Source of the DNA: Lewinellaceae bacterium
GTDB lineage: Bacteria > Bacteroidota > Bacteroidia > Chitinophagales > Saprospiraceae
NCBI GenBank assembly: GCA_020636105.1
Contig: JACJYL010000001.1
Span: 1,364,001 to 1,428,000, forward strand
Direction of reading: 5' to 3'
Length of the DNA: 64,000 nucleotides
The notes beneath the pieces are model-generated. The model saw nothing but the letters and a program-made list of their open reading frames with translations. It did no database searches and was not told the DNA's origin. A program made the translations under genes and the position numbers. Below are positions 16,395 to 25,725 of the stretch, in pieces (position 1 is the stretch's first letter; each line of letters opens with the position of its first letter).

Positions 16395-16402
16395 CAAAAG
16401 TA
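16395..16402 (-). promoter_or_regulatory. -7 box of folE
   Basis: CAAAAGTA on the plus strand is TACTTTTG on the minus strand, matching TAnnTTTG. It is 21 bp upstream of the chosen folE start. No TTG is found at the -33 spacing. The divergent histidine kinase gene starts at 16533. Confidence 0.5.
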
Positions 16403-16532
16403 AAAATAAATGTGTTCACATAAGGACTTTACACGGACAAAAGCACTACTTGTCAAAAATTCGTTGGCTTTTATCTAAGTTCTTCGTTATTTTACCGCCA
16501 TAGTTATTTTTTGCGTGTTGAAATTAAAATGA

Positions 16533-17573
16533 ATGGAAAAAGTAATCGGTAAAGCATATCATTTTCTATCCAAAAAGATTGTGTATCATTCTGCTTTTTG
16601 GATGGCTTTACTTATTTTGTTGACCCTCGTGGAAGGCGTTGGCAAGGGATTGCTTTTTACTTTTGGCAATGAAATAATCAACCTGTTCTTTTATGCAGCC
16701 ATCGTTTATTTCAATTTGTTCTACCTCATTCCCAATTACCTGTCCAGGAACAAATTTTCTTCCTATTTGGGGCTGTTAGTCCTTTCGACGATCATTATTA
16801 CTCCACTGAAAATTTTTACGCTATATTTTAAATTACACGAACACCCGAATCTTCAGACGGAATTGATTAATAATCAATTGAATTTTTTTGTGTTGACTTT
16901 TTTCATTGCTGGCTCATCCACCATTGGCAAAATCGTTTCTGACTGGATCCGACATATGCGGGAGAAACAAGAGCTGGAGAATGAAACGATGCAGTCTGAA
17001 TTGCGGTTCTTAAAATCCCAAATCAATCCCCACTTTTTATTCAATACCCTGAATAATTTATACGCCCTCACGTTGAAAAAATCCGATAGCGCTCCGGATA
17101 TTGTGATCAAATTGTCGGAAATGATGCGTTACATGCTTTATGAATGTAATGAAAAAAGGGTATTTTTAAGCAACGAGGTGAATTACATTCAAAATTATCT
17201 GGACCTCGAAAAATTGCGACAGGGAAAAAATATAGAAATAAACTTTGTAGTGGAAGGAAATGTAGGAAGTCAAAAAATAGCCCCTCTGATGTTTACCCCG
17301 TTTTTGGAAAATAGTTTCAAACACGGGTTGAGCAATCACATATCAAAAGGTTTTGTAAATATACACCTGAAAGCTGACGAAAATTCCGTACATTTCCATA
17401 TTGAAAACAGTAAACCGGAAACAAAACCGTTACAAATACATCCTCGAAGCGGAGGCATAGGGCTCGTTAACCTGAAACGAAGGCTCGAACTGGTGTACCC
17501 CAACAAGTATAAACTTCATCTGGAGGATAACCCCAATACCTATGCCGTAAGCATGGATATTGAGCTGGACTAA
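16533..17573 (+). CDS. LytS/YehU-type sensor histidine kinase
   Basis: A 346-aa membrane kinase. Four hydrophobic segments fill about residues 15-130 (AFWMALLILLTL, NLFFYAAIVYFNLFYLI and two more), followed by a short coiled region and the His_kinase domain of the LytS type. The phospho-acceptor is H167 in SQINPHFLFN. The ATPase part has FLENSFKHG and SGGIGLVNLKRRLEL. No extracellular sensor domain is present, so the signal is probably read within the membrane. It pairs with the LytTR regulator 57 bp downstream. Confidence 0.93.
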   Translation: MEKVIGKAYHFLSKKIVYHSAFWMALLILLTLVEGVGKGLLFTFGNEIINLFFYAAIVYFNLFYLIPNYLSRNKFSSYLGLLVLSTIIITPLKIFTLYFKLHEHPNLQTELINNQLNFFVLTFFIAGSSTIGKIVSDWIRHMREKQELENETMQSELRFLKSQINPHFLFNTLNNLYALTLKKSDSAPDIVIKLSEMMRYMLYECNEKRVFLSNEVNYIQNYLDLEKLRQGKNIEINFVVEGNVGSQKIAPLMFTPFLENSFKHGLSNHISKGFVNIHLKADENSVHFHIENSKPETKPLQIHPRSGGIGLVNLKRRLELVYPNKYKLHLEDNPNTYAVSMDIELD

Positions 17574-17629
17574 ATTTGAAAATATCTCAAAATTTTATTT
17601 GATAAAACAAAAGCACTAAATTTTTCAAT

Positions 17630-18358
17630 ATGAATGTTATAATTGTTGATGATGAGCCTTTGGCACAGGATGTGCTGGAAACTTACATTGAAAAAATTCC
17701 CGAATTCAACCTGGTAAAAAAATGCAGCAATGCTTTTGAAGCCAATGAAGTCCTGCAACACCAATCGGTGGATCTCATGTTTCTTGATATCCAGATGCCA
17801 CAACTAACCGGAACCGATTTTTTGAAAACTTTATCAAAACCTCCCCTTGTCATTTTTACCACTGCTTATCCTAATTATGCCGTGGAGGGATTTGAACTCA
17901 ATGCGCTGGACTACCTTCTTAAGCCCATTTCAATGGATCGTTTTTTGAAGGCAGCCAATAAGGCCCTTGAACAATACAACCTCGAACATGCTGAAGCCGG
18001 TAGCACCGGTTCACACACCAATGAGGAAGAAGAATTTTTCTTTGTCAAAGCAGACAAAAAACTGATCAAGGTCAATTACGAAGATATTCTTTACATTGAA
18101 GGGTTGAAAGATTACGTCATTATCAGGATGGAACATGACCGGGTCATTACGCTGCAAACCATGAAAAGCCTGGAGGATAAAATGCCCGTCCCGAAATTTA
18201 AAAGGATTCACCGGTCCTTCATCGTGAATACATCGAGGATCAATGCCATTGTAGGCAATATGGTAGAAATTACCGAAAAAAATCAAACCAAACACCTGCC
18301 CATCGGAAAGAATTACCGGGAAGAATTACTGGAACTCATCAATAAAAACAGACTTTAA
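17630..18358 (+). CDS. LytTR-type response regulator
   Basis: This 242-aa regulator has a receiver domain (about 1-120) with the acidic pocket DD at residues 7-8, phospho-acceptor D53 in MFLDIQMPQ, and the FTTAYPNYAVEGFELNALDYLLKP switch region. A LytTR DNA-binding domain (about 138-240) follows, with FVKADKKLIKV, IEGLKDYVII and FKRIHRSFIVN. It is the partner of the kinase at 16533-17573. LytTR regulators bind direct-repeat sites, but none is obvious in the window. Confidence 0.95.
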   Translation: MNVIIVDDEPLAQDVLETYIEKIPEFNLVKKCSNAFEANEVLQHQSVDLMFLDIQMPQLTGTDFLKTLSKPPLVIFTTAYPNYAVEGFELNALDYLLKPISMDRFLKAANKALEQYNLEHAEAGSTGSHTNEEEEFFFVKADKKLIKVNYEDILYIEGLKDYVIIRMEHDRVITLQTMKSLEDKMPVPKFKRIHRSFIVNTSRINAIVGNMVEITEKNQTKHLPIGKNYREELLELINKNRL

Positions 18359-18402
18359 GCGATATTTTTCCGGATTTCACTTTTGTTAAATCAGGAGCCA
18401 TT

Positions 18403-18478
18403 CCGACAACGGGAATTAGTTTATGAACGGATCATATAAATTTCCCGTTGTCGGTAATATTTTGCCGGGATACTTTTG
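18403..18478 (+). promoter_or_regulatory. Promoter of the fructosamine-kinase-like gene, overlapped by a perfect inverted repeat
   Basis: TTG (18448-18450) and TACTTTTG (18471-18478) are 20 bp apart, a good promoter. CCGACAACGGGA (18403-18414) and TCCCGTTGTCGG (18443-18454) are a perfect 12-bp inverted repeat, and the right arm covers the -33 box. No T-run follows the hairpin, which argues against a simple terminator for the regulator gene upstream and leaves an operator as an option. Confidence 0.6.
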
Positions 18479-18525
18479 AAGCTCAGGCCTTCCCTAATGG
18501 GTGCTAATGAATGATTTGAAAGGTT

Positions 18526-19392
18526 ATGCATTTACCTCCTGCCATAAAAGAAGCAATTGAGAGAGAACTTTCAACTACCATTCTAAAAGTTTCTCCCCTT
18601 AGCGGAGGTGATATCAATATTGCAGGTTTGCTCCATACCAGCCATGGAAATTTCTTTGTGAAAATTAATGATAGCCCCGATTCAGAAAGGATACTTCAAA
18701 CCGAAGCAAAAGGGTTAAAACTGCTTAAAAAAAGCAATAAGATTGGCGTTGCAAAAGTGATGGGGCAAGGGAATACCGCCACGTCGGCATGGTTGCTTTT
18801 GGATTACATCCCTCAAGGGACTCCTTCTCCAAAATTCTGGGAACTTTTCGGCCATGCCTTGGCTAATCTTCACCGGCAGACCAACAATCATTACGGCCTG
18901 GATCACCATAATTTTATAGGAAGCCTGCCCCAGTACAATGACGCAAAAGCAGATGGAATCGACTTCCTCATCCACCAAAGATTGTATCCTCAATTGGAAA
19001 TGGCCCTGAATTCCGCCCAACTAAACAGCAGGGACGCGGAACATTTTGAGCACTTGTTTAAGCAATTTCCTGACATGATTCCGAATGAGCCCCCTTCCCT
19101 GATTCATGGAGACCTCTGGAGCGGCAACTTTATCTGTTCTGAAAAAGGACAAAGCATTTTGATCGATCCTGCGGTGAGTTTTGCTCACCGGGAAATGGAC
19201 CTTGCCATGAGCAGGCTCTTCGGAGGGTTTGCGCAGCGGTTTTATGCCGCTTATGAGGAATCTTATCCAACAGCACCCGGCCTTGAACAAAGGATTGGCA
19301 TTTATCAGCTTTATTACCTGTTGGTACATGTCAATATATTTGGAAGGGGATATGTGGGCCAGGTAAGATCCGTTTTATCACAATATTTCTAA
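18526..19392 (+). CDS. Fructosamine kinase family protein
   Basis: A 288-aa protein of the fructosamine/ketosamine-3-kinase family, with a kinase fold of the aminoglycoside phosphotransferase type. It has SGGDINIAGLL and FFVKIND at the N-lobe, LLDYIPQG at the hinge, and LIHGDLWSGNF as the catalytic loop with ILIDPAVSFAHREMDLAM as the metal-binding loop. These enzymes phosphorylate glycated amines or proteins so that the adduct falls off. It has its own promoter at 18403-18478 and no obvious partner gene. Confidence 0.92.
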   Translation: MHLPPAIKEAIERELSTTILKVSPLSGGDINIAGLLHTSHGNFFVKINDSPDSERILQTEAKGLKLLKKSNKIGVAKVMGQGNTATSAWLLLDYIPQGTPSPKFWELFGHALANLHRQTNNHYGLDHHNFIGSLPQYNDAKADGIDFLIHQRLYPQLEMALNSAQLNSRDAEHFEHLFKQFPDMIPNEPPSLIHGDLWSGNFICSEKGQSILIDPAVSFAHREMDLAMSRLFGGFAQRFYAAYEESYPTAPGLEQRIGIYQLYYLLVHVNIFGRGYVGQVRSVLSQYF

Positions 19393-19421
19393 AAGGTAGG
19401 TCGTAGATTTGTATTATAGAC

Positions 19422-19459
19422 AAAAAAAAAGAAGGGGACAGCACTCAGCCATTCCCTTC
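19422..19459 (-). terminator. Possible minus-strand terminator
   Basis: GAAGGG (19431-19436) and CCCTTC (19454-19459) can pair, and nine A residues to the left (19422-19430) would be a T-run on the minus strand. The stem is only six pairs with a large loop. If real, it would end a transcript entering from the right, such as the possible broken gene at 19714-20136. Confidence 0.3.
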
Positions 19460-19713
19460 CCTTACAAACAAAACCAACTACAAACCAATATAAATTATCA
19501 GTTTATTGGTAGTATAACGGCTGAAAAGTGAAAACGCTGTCTGTATTTTTAAAATGTTCAAAAAAGTTCACCCAATTCAGGAGTTGAATTGGATCAGAAA
19601 CTGTTGAATCGAATGAATATCCACCACCCCTAAAGGAACATAATATATTGATTTACAAACACTTAAAATATTTTATTTGCCAAAAAAAATATTTTTACCA
19701 TCCGTACCCAATA

Positions 19714-20136
19714 TCAAAAGGCTTGCTGAAATTTTTTCCGGAATATTAAACGTAGAGAAATGTTTTTTCCCTGGAACATCCTTACCACCGTTTTATATTC
19801 ATCCAGCACCAAAAAGGCAGCCTTTTCTTTAGGGGAGCCCGGAAGGGACTGATGATTGGCACTTATCATTACTTTTGAATGTTTTACGTTCAAAAAAAGG
19901 TCCGGATGAAAAGCAACTGTACCCGGATGAAATTATATCTTTTTTGAAAAAATTTCTTCGAGATGAATATCAATAATACCGCTGGCCGGACGGCCAATTG
20001 CATGGTAAAAAGAAAATGGAGAAAAATTCAGACAAGTTAATTGTCCCCCTTCAACGGCCGTAAAACCATTCCCATCAATTTTAAAATGATGAGCCTGAAC
20101 CTTTTCTCCATTTTCAAAAAAAACATCTTTCAACAC
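19714..20136 (-). pseudogene. Possible broken gene with an in-frame stop
   Basis: On the minus strand one frame runs from a GTG at 20136 through 67 codons to a TAA (19933-19935). It continues in the same frame for another 72 codons to a TGA at 19714-19716. Both halves have protein-like composition, for example AHHFKIDGNGFTAVEGG in the first and KAAFLVLDEYKTVVRMFQG in the second. I do not recognise a family. It could be a decayed gene, two tiny genes or chance. An AAGGAG lies just upstream of the GTG, but it belongs to a palindrome (20134-20149). Confidence 0.3.
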
Positions 20137-20534
20137 TCCTTAAGGAGTGCCCATCGCCTTAAATTGCATAATGTGTGTAGTTTTTTCACGAACAATACTC
20201 CGGTAAAAACCCGGAATTATCGTACAATGTGACCCCATTTCACATAAGAAAGTGTTTGTCCTGCTTCTTAAAGCAGTATGATCATGCAAAAGGCGAATGC
20301 ATTGATGTTGGGTATTATGTGTGACTCATAATGTAACGGCGTAAAGATAGGGAGATTTTAGTTACCAGTCAAAGTAAATACCGTAAAAATTCAAAACAGT
20401 ACCGTTTCTTTGTCTTAATTGCACTTTTTTTCAAAAGACAGCCTTTTGAATTTCGAGATTGAAAAATGTTTTTTTTAAAGGATTACTTGTTTCTCATAAC
20501 AGTGCCTTGAGTAGATCAATCCGCTAATTTTCAT
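20137..20534. other. Gene-free stretch with small palindromes
   Basis: Together with the preceding feature this forms an 1142-bp gap between convergent genes. It contains CACTCCTTAAGGAGTG (20134-20149), a CTGCTT/AAGCAG hairpin near 20255-20270, and TGTGA-N7-TCACA at 20228-20244, whose spacing is wrong for a Crp site. I looked for tmRNA-, RNase P- or 6S-like features and saw none. Confidence 0.4.
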
Positions 20535-21929
20535 TTAAAAGCCACCTTTTTTAATGGCTGCAGCATACCAAAGGGCTGATGATTTAGCGGTTCTTTCCAG
20601 GGTTTCAAAATCAACATGATAAAGGCCGAATCTTTTGCTGTATCCAGAGGCCCATTCAAAATTATCGAAAAATGACCAGGCAAAATATCCTTTTAAATTC
20701 ACCCCATTGTTTATTGCAGCATGACATTGCTCAAGATAGGAGGCGTAAAACTTTACCCGATCCGGATCCTCCACTTTGCCCGCCACGATCTTATCCTCGA
20801 AAGCACAACCATTTTCGGTGATGATGATCTCCGGGTGGTCGTATCTTTGATCGATCCATTCCAGTAATTTCCTACATCCCCATGGCACTATACTCCAATG
20901 CATGGCAGTCTTTTCCCATGAAGCATCCATGGAAAGGTTAACATCCTGATCCTCAGAAAGTCCGCCGTTTCCATAAATATTCTGCTTTCCGGCCATCCCC
21001 TTTGCTTCTGAAGCGTACATGGTAGTATAATGGTTTAACCCAAAAAAGTCAGAAGAGCCCTTTATCCTTTCAATTTCTTCGGCGGTAAATTGAGGAAGCC
21101 TCTCTCCAAGCCTTTCGACCATTACAGCAGGGTAATGCCCTTTATAAACAGGATCAGCGAACCAGGCGAGAAAAAATTCAAGCGCTCGCTCGGCAGCGGC
21201 ATGATCTTCACTCTTTCCTGTCAGCGGCTCACGCCAGTCACCATTATTGGTGATGCCGATTCGGCCTTGTTGACCAGGCTGATATTTTATCCGATATACT
21301 TCAACGGCTTTGGCGTGGGCTTTGATCAGGTTATGGCCGGCCAGATAGGGTTCTGTATTGGATATGCGGCCGGGGGCAAAGACCCCTTGCCCGTACCCAA
21401 GCATGGCCACCACCCAGGGTTCATTGAGGGTGATCCAGTTTTTTACCCTGTCTCCAAAATGCTGGAAGCAAATATCTGCATACCGGGCAAAGTGGTCTGC
21501 AATAGTTGGCCCAATCCAACCGTCGTCTTCAAACTGCAAGGCAAGGGGGAGATCCCAATGATAAAGCGTTACCCAGGGTTCAATATCGTTCTCCAGCAAA
21601 AGATCGATTAGCCTGGAGTAAAAAGCAATGCCTTCCGGATTGGCCGCTCCTTTTCCTGTAGGCTGAATCCTTGGCCACGAGATAGAAAACCTGTAGGCTT
21701 TGAGTCCTGTTGCTTTCATCAAAGCCACATCTTCTTCCAGCCGGTGGTAGTGATCGCAGGCTACCCTACCCGATTGGTTTTGGTGTACTTTTCCGGGAAT
21801 CTGGCAAAAAGCATCCCAGATGGACGGTCCCTTACCCCCTTCATTCCAGGCCCCTTCAATTTGGTAGGAGGAAGTAGCTGCGCCCCACACAAAATCATCG
21901 GGGAATTGTATTTTTTTATCCATGATCAA
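20535..21929 (-). CDS. Glycoside hydrolase family 1 beta-glucosidase
   Basis: A 464-aa GH1 enzyme that hydrolyses beta-glucosides. It starts with FPDDFVWGAATSSYQIEGAW. The acid/base is E170 in TLNEPW and the nucleophile is E372 in IITENG. It ends with the usual GYFAWSFFDNFEWASGY-type segment. No signal peptide is present, so it is cytoplasmic and acts on imported disaccharides. An ATG at 21923 is an equally good start. It is the last gene of a probable three-gene minus-strand run, 25 bp after the FAD dehydrogenase. No sugar transporter is adjacent. Confidence 0.95.
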   Translation of the reverse strand: MIMDKKIQFPDDFVWGAATSSYQIEGAWNEGGKGPSIWDAFCQIPGKVHQNQSGRVACDHYHRLEEDVALMKATGLKAYRFSISWPRIQPTGKGAANPEGIAFYSRLIDLLLENDIEPWVTLYHWDLPLALQFEDDGWIGPTIADHFARYADICFQHFGDRVKNWITLNEPWVVAMLGYGQGVFAPGRISNTEPYLAGHNLIKAHAKAVEVYRIKYQPGQQGRIGITNNGDWREPLTGKSEDHAAAERALEFFLAWFADPVYKGHYPAVMVERLGERLPQFTAEEIERIKGSSDFFGLNHYTTMYASEAKGMAGKQNIYGNGGLSEDQDVNLSMDASWEKTAMHWSIVPWGCRKLLEWIDQRYDHPEIIITENGCAFEDKIVAGKVEDPDRVKFYASYLEQCHAAINNGVNLKGYFAWSFFDNFEWASGYSKRFGLYHVDFETLERTAKSSALWYAAAIKKGGF

Positions 21930-21954
21930 AGTCTCTTATTTTTTTTGGAAAATG

Positions 21955-23523
21955 CTAGGCCTTCAATCCGTAAAATAATGCGACGGCCTGTGCTACATTT
22001 TGTCCGTCCATAGCCGCTGAAATGATCCCCCCCGCATAACCGGCCCCTTCCCCACAGGGAAAAAGCCCGGAAACATCCTGGTGCATATAGGTTTCCCGGT
22101 TCCGGGGTATCCTGATGGGACTGCTGGTTCGGCTTTCTGTGGCCACTACATTGGCTTCTTCCGTATAATATCCTTTCATTTTTTTGCCGAAAGTTTTTAC
22201 CGCTGATTGCAGACGGTTGTAAATGAAATCGGGAAGTAATTCATGCAATGGAGCAGATACAAGCCCCGGAATGTAGGAGGTATCGACCAGGGAAGCCGAA
22301 GTCTTTTTTTTCACGAAATCCGTCAGACGCTGGGCCGGAGCTTTCTGACTATTGTCACCGGCCAGGTTAAACATGGATCGTTCCACACTGCTCTGGAATT
22401 CGAGGCCTGCAAAAACGCCATGGTGTTCAAAACCTTTGAGATCTTCGAGTTCAACGGCCACCACAGTTCCTGAATTGGCGTAAGGAGAATCCCTTCGTGA
22501 CAAAGACATGCCATTGACCACTATTTCCCCGGGGGATGTTGCTGCCGGGACGATCAGTCCTCCCGGGCACATACAAAAAGAAAAAACGCCCCGGTTTTCC
22601 ATCTGGCAAACCAATTTATAACTCGCTGCAGGCAGATTTTCTTCCCTTGACTCTTGATTGTACTGAATATGGTCTATCAATGATTGAGGATGTTCAATAC
22701 GAACGCCCAGGGCAAAAGGCTTAGCCTCTATATGAATCCCCTTTTGGGCCAGCAACCTGTAAATGTCGCGGGCGGAATGCCCTGTGGCCAGAATAACACC
22801 CTCTGCCCTGTATTCCTTTTGTCCGTTGACGACGACTCCTTTCATCTCCCCACCAGAGACCAGGAAATCGGTCACATGGCTTCCAAAATGAACCTCCCCG
22901 CCAAAATGCAAAATGGTTTCCCTGATATTAGCCACCACGCCTGGCAACTTGTTGGAACCAATGTGGGGATGAGCATCCAAAAGGATCTCAGGGTTGGCTC
23001 CGTGCTCCACCAGAAGCCGCAGGGCCTTGATGATACTTCCTCTTTTATGAGATCGGGTATATAGTTTTCCGTCTGAATAGGTCCCTGCCCCACCCTCTCC
23101 AAAGCAATAATTGGAATGAGGATCGACAATACCAAATTGTTGAATGGCCCTCAAGTCACGGCGTCTGGTTTGCACATCCTTGCCTCTGTCCAGCACAATG
23201 GGTTTCAACCCTAATTCAATCAATTCCAAAGCAGCAAAATACCCGGCAGGACCTGCGCCAACTACAATGACAGGAGGTTTGTCTTCTACCTGCTGTAAGC
23301 TATCCAGGATAGCAGGCTCCTCGACGATTTCTTCTCCTGAAAATACAGCCGCCAGGATCCGAAACCAGGGTTTCCCTCCCCTTGCATCAATCGAACGACG
23401 CAAAACTTTCACTTCGGTGACAGCGGCCTTAGGGATACCACTTTTATGGATGGCTTCCCGTTTGATGTGTTCTTCATCATTGATTAAGGCAGGGCGGATT
23501 TTTATCTCGACTTCCTTAATCAT
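21955..23523 (-). CDS. FAD-dependent dehydrogenase (COG2509-type flavoprotein)
   Basis: A 522-aa flavoprotein. A small N-terminal domain (about 1-85, EVEIKIRPALINDEEHIKREAI) precedes the FAD-binding Rossmann motif VVGAGPAGYFAALEL (about residues 90-105). A GEGGAGTYSDGKLYTR segment, a second nucleotide-site element (VILATGHSARD) and a C-terminal FPCGEGAGYAGGI FAD motif follow. This is the pattern of the conserved, largely uncharacterised FAD-dependent dehydrogenases related to HI0933/AIR12-like flavoproteins. The ATG at 23523 is preferred over 23565: it overlaps the stop of the upstream gene (ATGATTAA), which is typical of translational coupling. Confidence 0.85.
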   Translation of the reverse strand: MIKEVEIKIRPALINDEEHIKREAIHKSGIPKAAVTEVKVLRRSIDARGGKPWFRILAAVFSGEEIVEEPAILDSLQQVEDKPPVIVVGAGPAGYFAALELIELGLKPIVLDRGKDVQTRRRDLRAIQQFGIVDPHSNYCFGEGGAGTYSDGKLYTRSHKRGSIIKALRLLVEHGANPEILLDAHPHIGSNKLPGVVANIRETILHFGGEVHFGSHVTDFLVSGGEMKGVVVNGQKEYRAEGVILATGHSARDIYRLLAQKGIHIEAKPFALGVRIEHPQSLIDHIQYNQESREENLPAASYKLVCQMENRGVFSFCMCPGGLIVPAATSPGEIVVNGMSLSRRDSPYANSGTVVAVELEDLKGFEHHGVFAGLEFQSSVERSMFNLAGDNSQKAPAQRLTDFVKKKTSASLVDTSYIPGLVSAPLHELLPDFIYNRLQSAVKTFGKKMKGYYTEEANVVATESRTSSPIRIPRNRETYMHQDVSGLFPCGEGAGYAGGIISAAMDGQNVAQAVALFYGLKA

Positions 23524-23956
23524 GGTTACCATTTTCTTCAATCGCCCTGGAGAAGGTATTTTCACCGGTCAGGATAAAATCTTCGGGAATATACAGGACC
23601 TGGCTGACTTGCTCGAAGCATTCCACGCCTGAAGATTTGATCACTTTTCGCACCGGATCCAATGCCCTGAGCACTAGTTTATCTGAAACTTCTTTTGCCT
23701 CCACTTCATAACGGCCCTGTTCTGTGAAAAAATCCAGAATGGCTGAGGTGGCGTCGTATAAAACGATTTTGGTCTGGAGCATTATGGTGTTTCCCGCCCA
23801 GGGTTTATAATCATAATTACCTACCAGGTTCAACTCAATCACCTGCACACTATCGCTCATCTCAAATACCTGATGAAAAGATTTTTGCACCTGTGCCTGT
23901 AGACCAAAGGGCAGGCACACCATAAAAATCAGGATATATCTTATCATAAATATCAT
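23516..23956 (-). CDS. Small secreted protein of unknown function
   Basis: A 146-aa protein with a signal peptide (RYILIFMVCLPFGLQAQ) and a mature part of about 120 residues predicted to be mostly beta-strand (SVQVIELNLVGNYDYKPWAGNTIMLQTKI). It resembles DUF4097-like adhesin or anti-sigma-type beta domains in style, but I cannot assign a family. Its 3' end overlaps the start of the FAD dehydrogenase by eight bases. CAAAGATA at 23996-24003 gives a TATCTTTG -7 box on the minus strand, without a matching -33 box. An alternative ATG lies nine bases downstream. Confidence 0.75.
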   Translation of the reverse strand: MIFMIRYILIFMVCLPFGLQAQVQKSFHQVFEMSDSVQVIELNLVGNYDYKPWAGNTIMLQTKIVLYDATSAILDFFTEQGRYEVEAKEVSDKLVLRALDPVRKVIKSSGVECFEQVSQVLYIPEDFILTGENTFSRAIEENGNHD

Positions 23957-24141
23957 TTTAATGCAGGGAATACCCTATCCCCCGATTCAAGTCCACAAAG
24001 ATAACGAAGTAAACTATTGAAACCATACATTGCGTGTCTTCTTTACCTTAAAATACCTTTAGCAAAAAGTAATTCCCTACAATTTTCACCAAAGGGGGAA
24101 TGTTTTCCCCGCCCGGTTTTTGACTTAAGTTGGAGCTAATA

Positions 24142-24173
24142 TTTACGAAATTAACATTTAAATATTACCTTTG
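24142..24173 (+). promoter_or_regulatory. Promoter of folD
   Basis: TTTA (24142-24145), a one-base variant of the TTTG -33 box, is followed after 20 bp by TACCTTTG (24166-24173), a full TAnnTTTG match. The folD ATG is 38 bp downstream. Confidence 0.6.
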
Positions 24174-24210
24174 CCTTTCTTGAATTTCAAAGCAAAAACA
24201 ATCCATACTT

Positions 24211-25089
24211 ATGCAAATAATTGACGGAAATGAACTGTCAAAAATCATCAGACAGGAGATCGCCGCTGAGGTGGTAAAAATAAAATCTACAGGAAAAAGA
24301 GCTCCTCACCTCGCTGCCGTTTTAGTCGGGGAAGATCCGGCGAGCCAGGTTTACGTGCGCAACAAAGTCCGTTCCTGCGAGGAGGTAGGTTTTTCTTCCA
24401 CCCTCATCCGTCGTCCAGCAGATACAAGCGAAGCTGAAGTGTTGAAGATTGTCCGGGAGTTGAATGAAGACCCTGAGATCGACGGATTTATTGTACAATT
24501 ACCTCTTCCACGCCATATTGATGAAAACAAGATCACTTTGGCCATCGATGCCAAAAAGGATGTGGATGGTTTTCATCCGGTAAATTTCGGCCTCATGATG
24601 CAGGGATTGCCCTGTTATCTGCCGGCAACCCCTTATGGAATAATGGAGATGCTTTCCCGTTATAAAATTGAAACCGCCGGAAAAGAAGTCGTCGTCGTTG
24701 GGAGAAGTAATATTGTCGGTACACCAATGGCGGTGCTGCTTTCCCGAAAAGACTACCCGGGAGATTCAACGGTCACGATATGCCACAGCCGTACTAAGGA
24801 CCTTGCCGCCCACACCCGAAGGGCAGATATCATTGTTGCGGCCATTGGCCGTGCGGATTTCATTACAGGAGACATGGTAAAAGAAGGAGTTGTGGTGATC
24901 GATGTCGGAATCAACCGCGTGGATGATGCTTCCGCCAAAAGAGGATACCGGTTAAAAGGAGATGTTGAATTCGCCAGTGTTGCCCCCAAATCCAGCTACA
25001 TTACCCCGGTGCCGGGTGGTGTCGGGCCCATGACAGTTGTATCACTTTTACAGAATACGCTGAAAGCTTTTAAAAAAGAAGTGTTTTAA
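24211..25089 (+). CDS. folD: Bifunctional methylenetetrahydrofolate dehydrogenase/cyclohydrolase
   Basis: A 292-aa FolD, which interconverts 5,10-methylene-, methenyl- and 10-formyl-tetrahydrofolate with NADP. The catalytic Lys/Tyr helix is in SQVYVRNKVRSCEEVG, followed by GFIVQLPLPRHID, KDVDGFHP, the nucleotide loop VVVGRSNIVGTPMA and the C-terminal TPVPGGVGPMTV. The length and all motifs are normal. It has its own promoter. FolE at 15778-16374 belongs to the same cofactor supply. Confidence 0.96.
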   Translation: MQIIDGNELSKIIRQEIAAEVVKIKSTGKRAPHLAAVLVGEDPASQVYVRNKVRSCEEVGFSSTLIRRPADTSEAEVLKIVRELNEDPEIDGFIVQLPLPRHIDENKITLAIDAKKDVDGFHPVNFGLMMQGLPCYLPATPYGIMEMLSRYKIETAGKEVVVVGRSNIVGTPMAVLLSRKDYPGDSTVTICHSRTKDLAAHTRRADIIVAAIGRADFITGDMVKEGVVVIDVGINRVDDASAKRGYRLKGDVEFASVAPKSSYITPVPGGVGPMTVVSLLQNTLKAFKKEVF

Positions 25090-25186
25090 TTATGTTACTG
25101 AGAAGTTGGCCAGCAGGAATCGTTTTGAATCATTGAAAACGAAACCCCTCCGGATACTTCCCTGATAAAATTAAAAATAACATAAG

Positions 25187-25699
25187 ATGGATTTTAAACA
25201 AGGTTCAACACAAATGATAAGCCAGATCAATGGTTTGCTTCAAAATATTACCCCGGAACAATATTCCCAAAGCCTTCCTATTTTCAAAGGCTCGACCCTT
25301 GGTCAACATTTCAGGCATATTCTTGATTTTTATCTTGTTCTGCTGAAAGACTATCCAAAAGGACTGGTGGATTACACTTTACGGGAAAGAGACCCAAAGC
25401 TGGAAACTGACCCGGTTTATGCACGCAAAACTTTTGAATCGGTTTTATCCGAATTAGCATCACTTGACGAACAAACTTTGCTTAAAGTCAAAGCTGATAT
25501 CCTTTACTGCCAGGAAGGAGAACGCCCGCTGATTCCCACTTCTATCGGCCGTGAACTCATGTACGCTTACGAACATGCCGTTCACCATTTGGCCATTATC
25601 AGAATTGGTATTGAAAATGCTTTCCCTGAGCTGCAAATGGCCAGCGAACTGGGCATTGCCCCCGCTACCATAAAATACAGGGCCTCCATTGAAAGCTAG
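25187..25699 (+). CDS. DinB-like four-helix bundle protein
   Basis: A 170-aa helical protein with the DinB/YfiT-like pattern: an early helix, LGQHFRHILDFYL with a likely metal-ligand His, and AYEHAVHHLAIIRIG carrying the His pair near the C-terminus. Members bind a divalent metal and some are thiol transferases; the substrate is unknown here. It is 97 bp after folD and 26 bp before prmA, in the same direction, so co-transcription with prmA is likely. Confidence 0.8.
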   Translation: MDFKQGSTQMISQINGLLQNITPEQYSQSLPIFKGSTLGQHFRHILDFYLVLLKDYPKGLVDYTLRERDPKLETDPVYARKTFESVLSELASLDEQTLLKVKADILYCQEGERPLIPTSIGRELMYAYEHAVHHLAIIRIGIENAFPELQMASELGIAPATIKYRASIES

Positions 25700-25725
25700 G
25701 TCAATATTAATCACATTAAATAAAT

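Noticed and set aside
20228..20244. TGTGA-N7-TCACA palindrome as a fourth Crp-type site
   Set aside because: The spacer is seven bases instead of six, and no TAnnTTTG box lies at the 29.5-bp distance on either strand.
19393..20534. Long intergenic region considered for tmRNA, RNase P RNA or 6S RNA
   Set aside because: No tag-peptide frame, tRNA-like ends or other hallmark sequence could be found on either strand.
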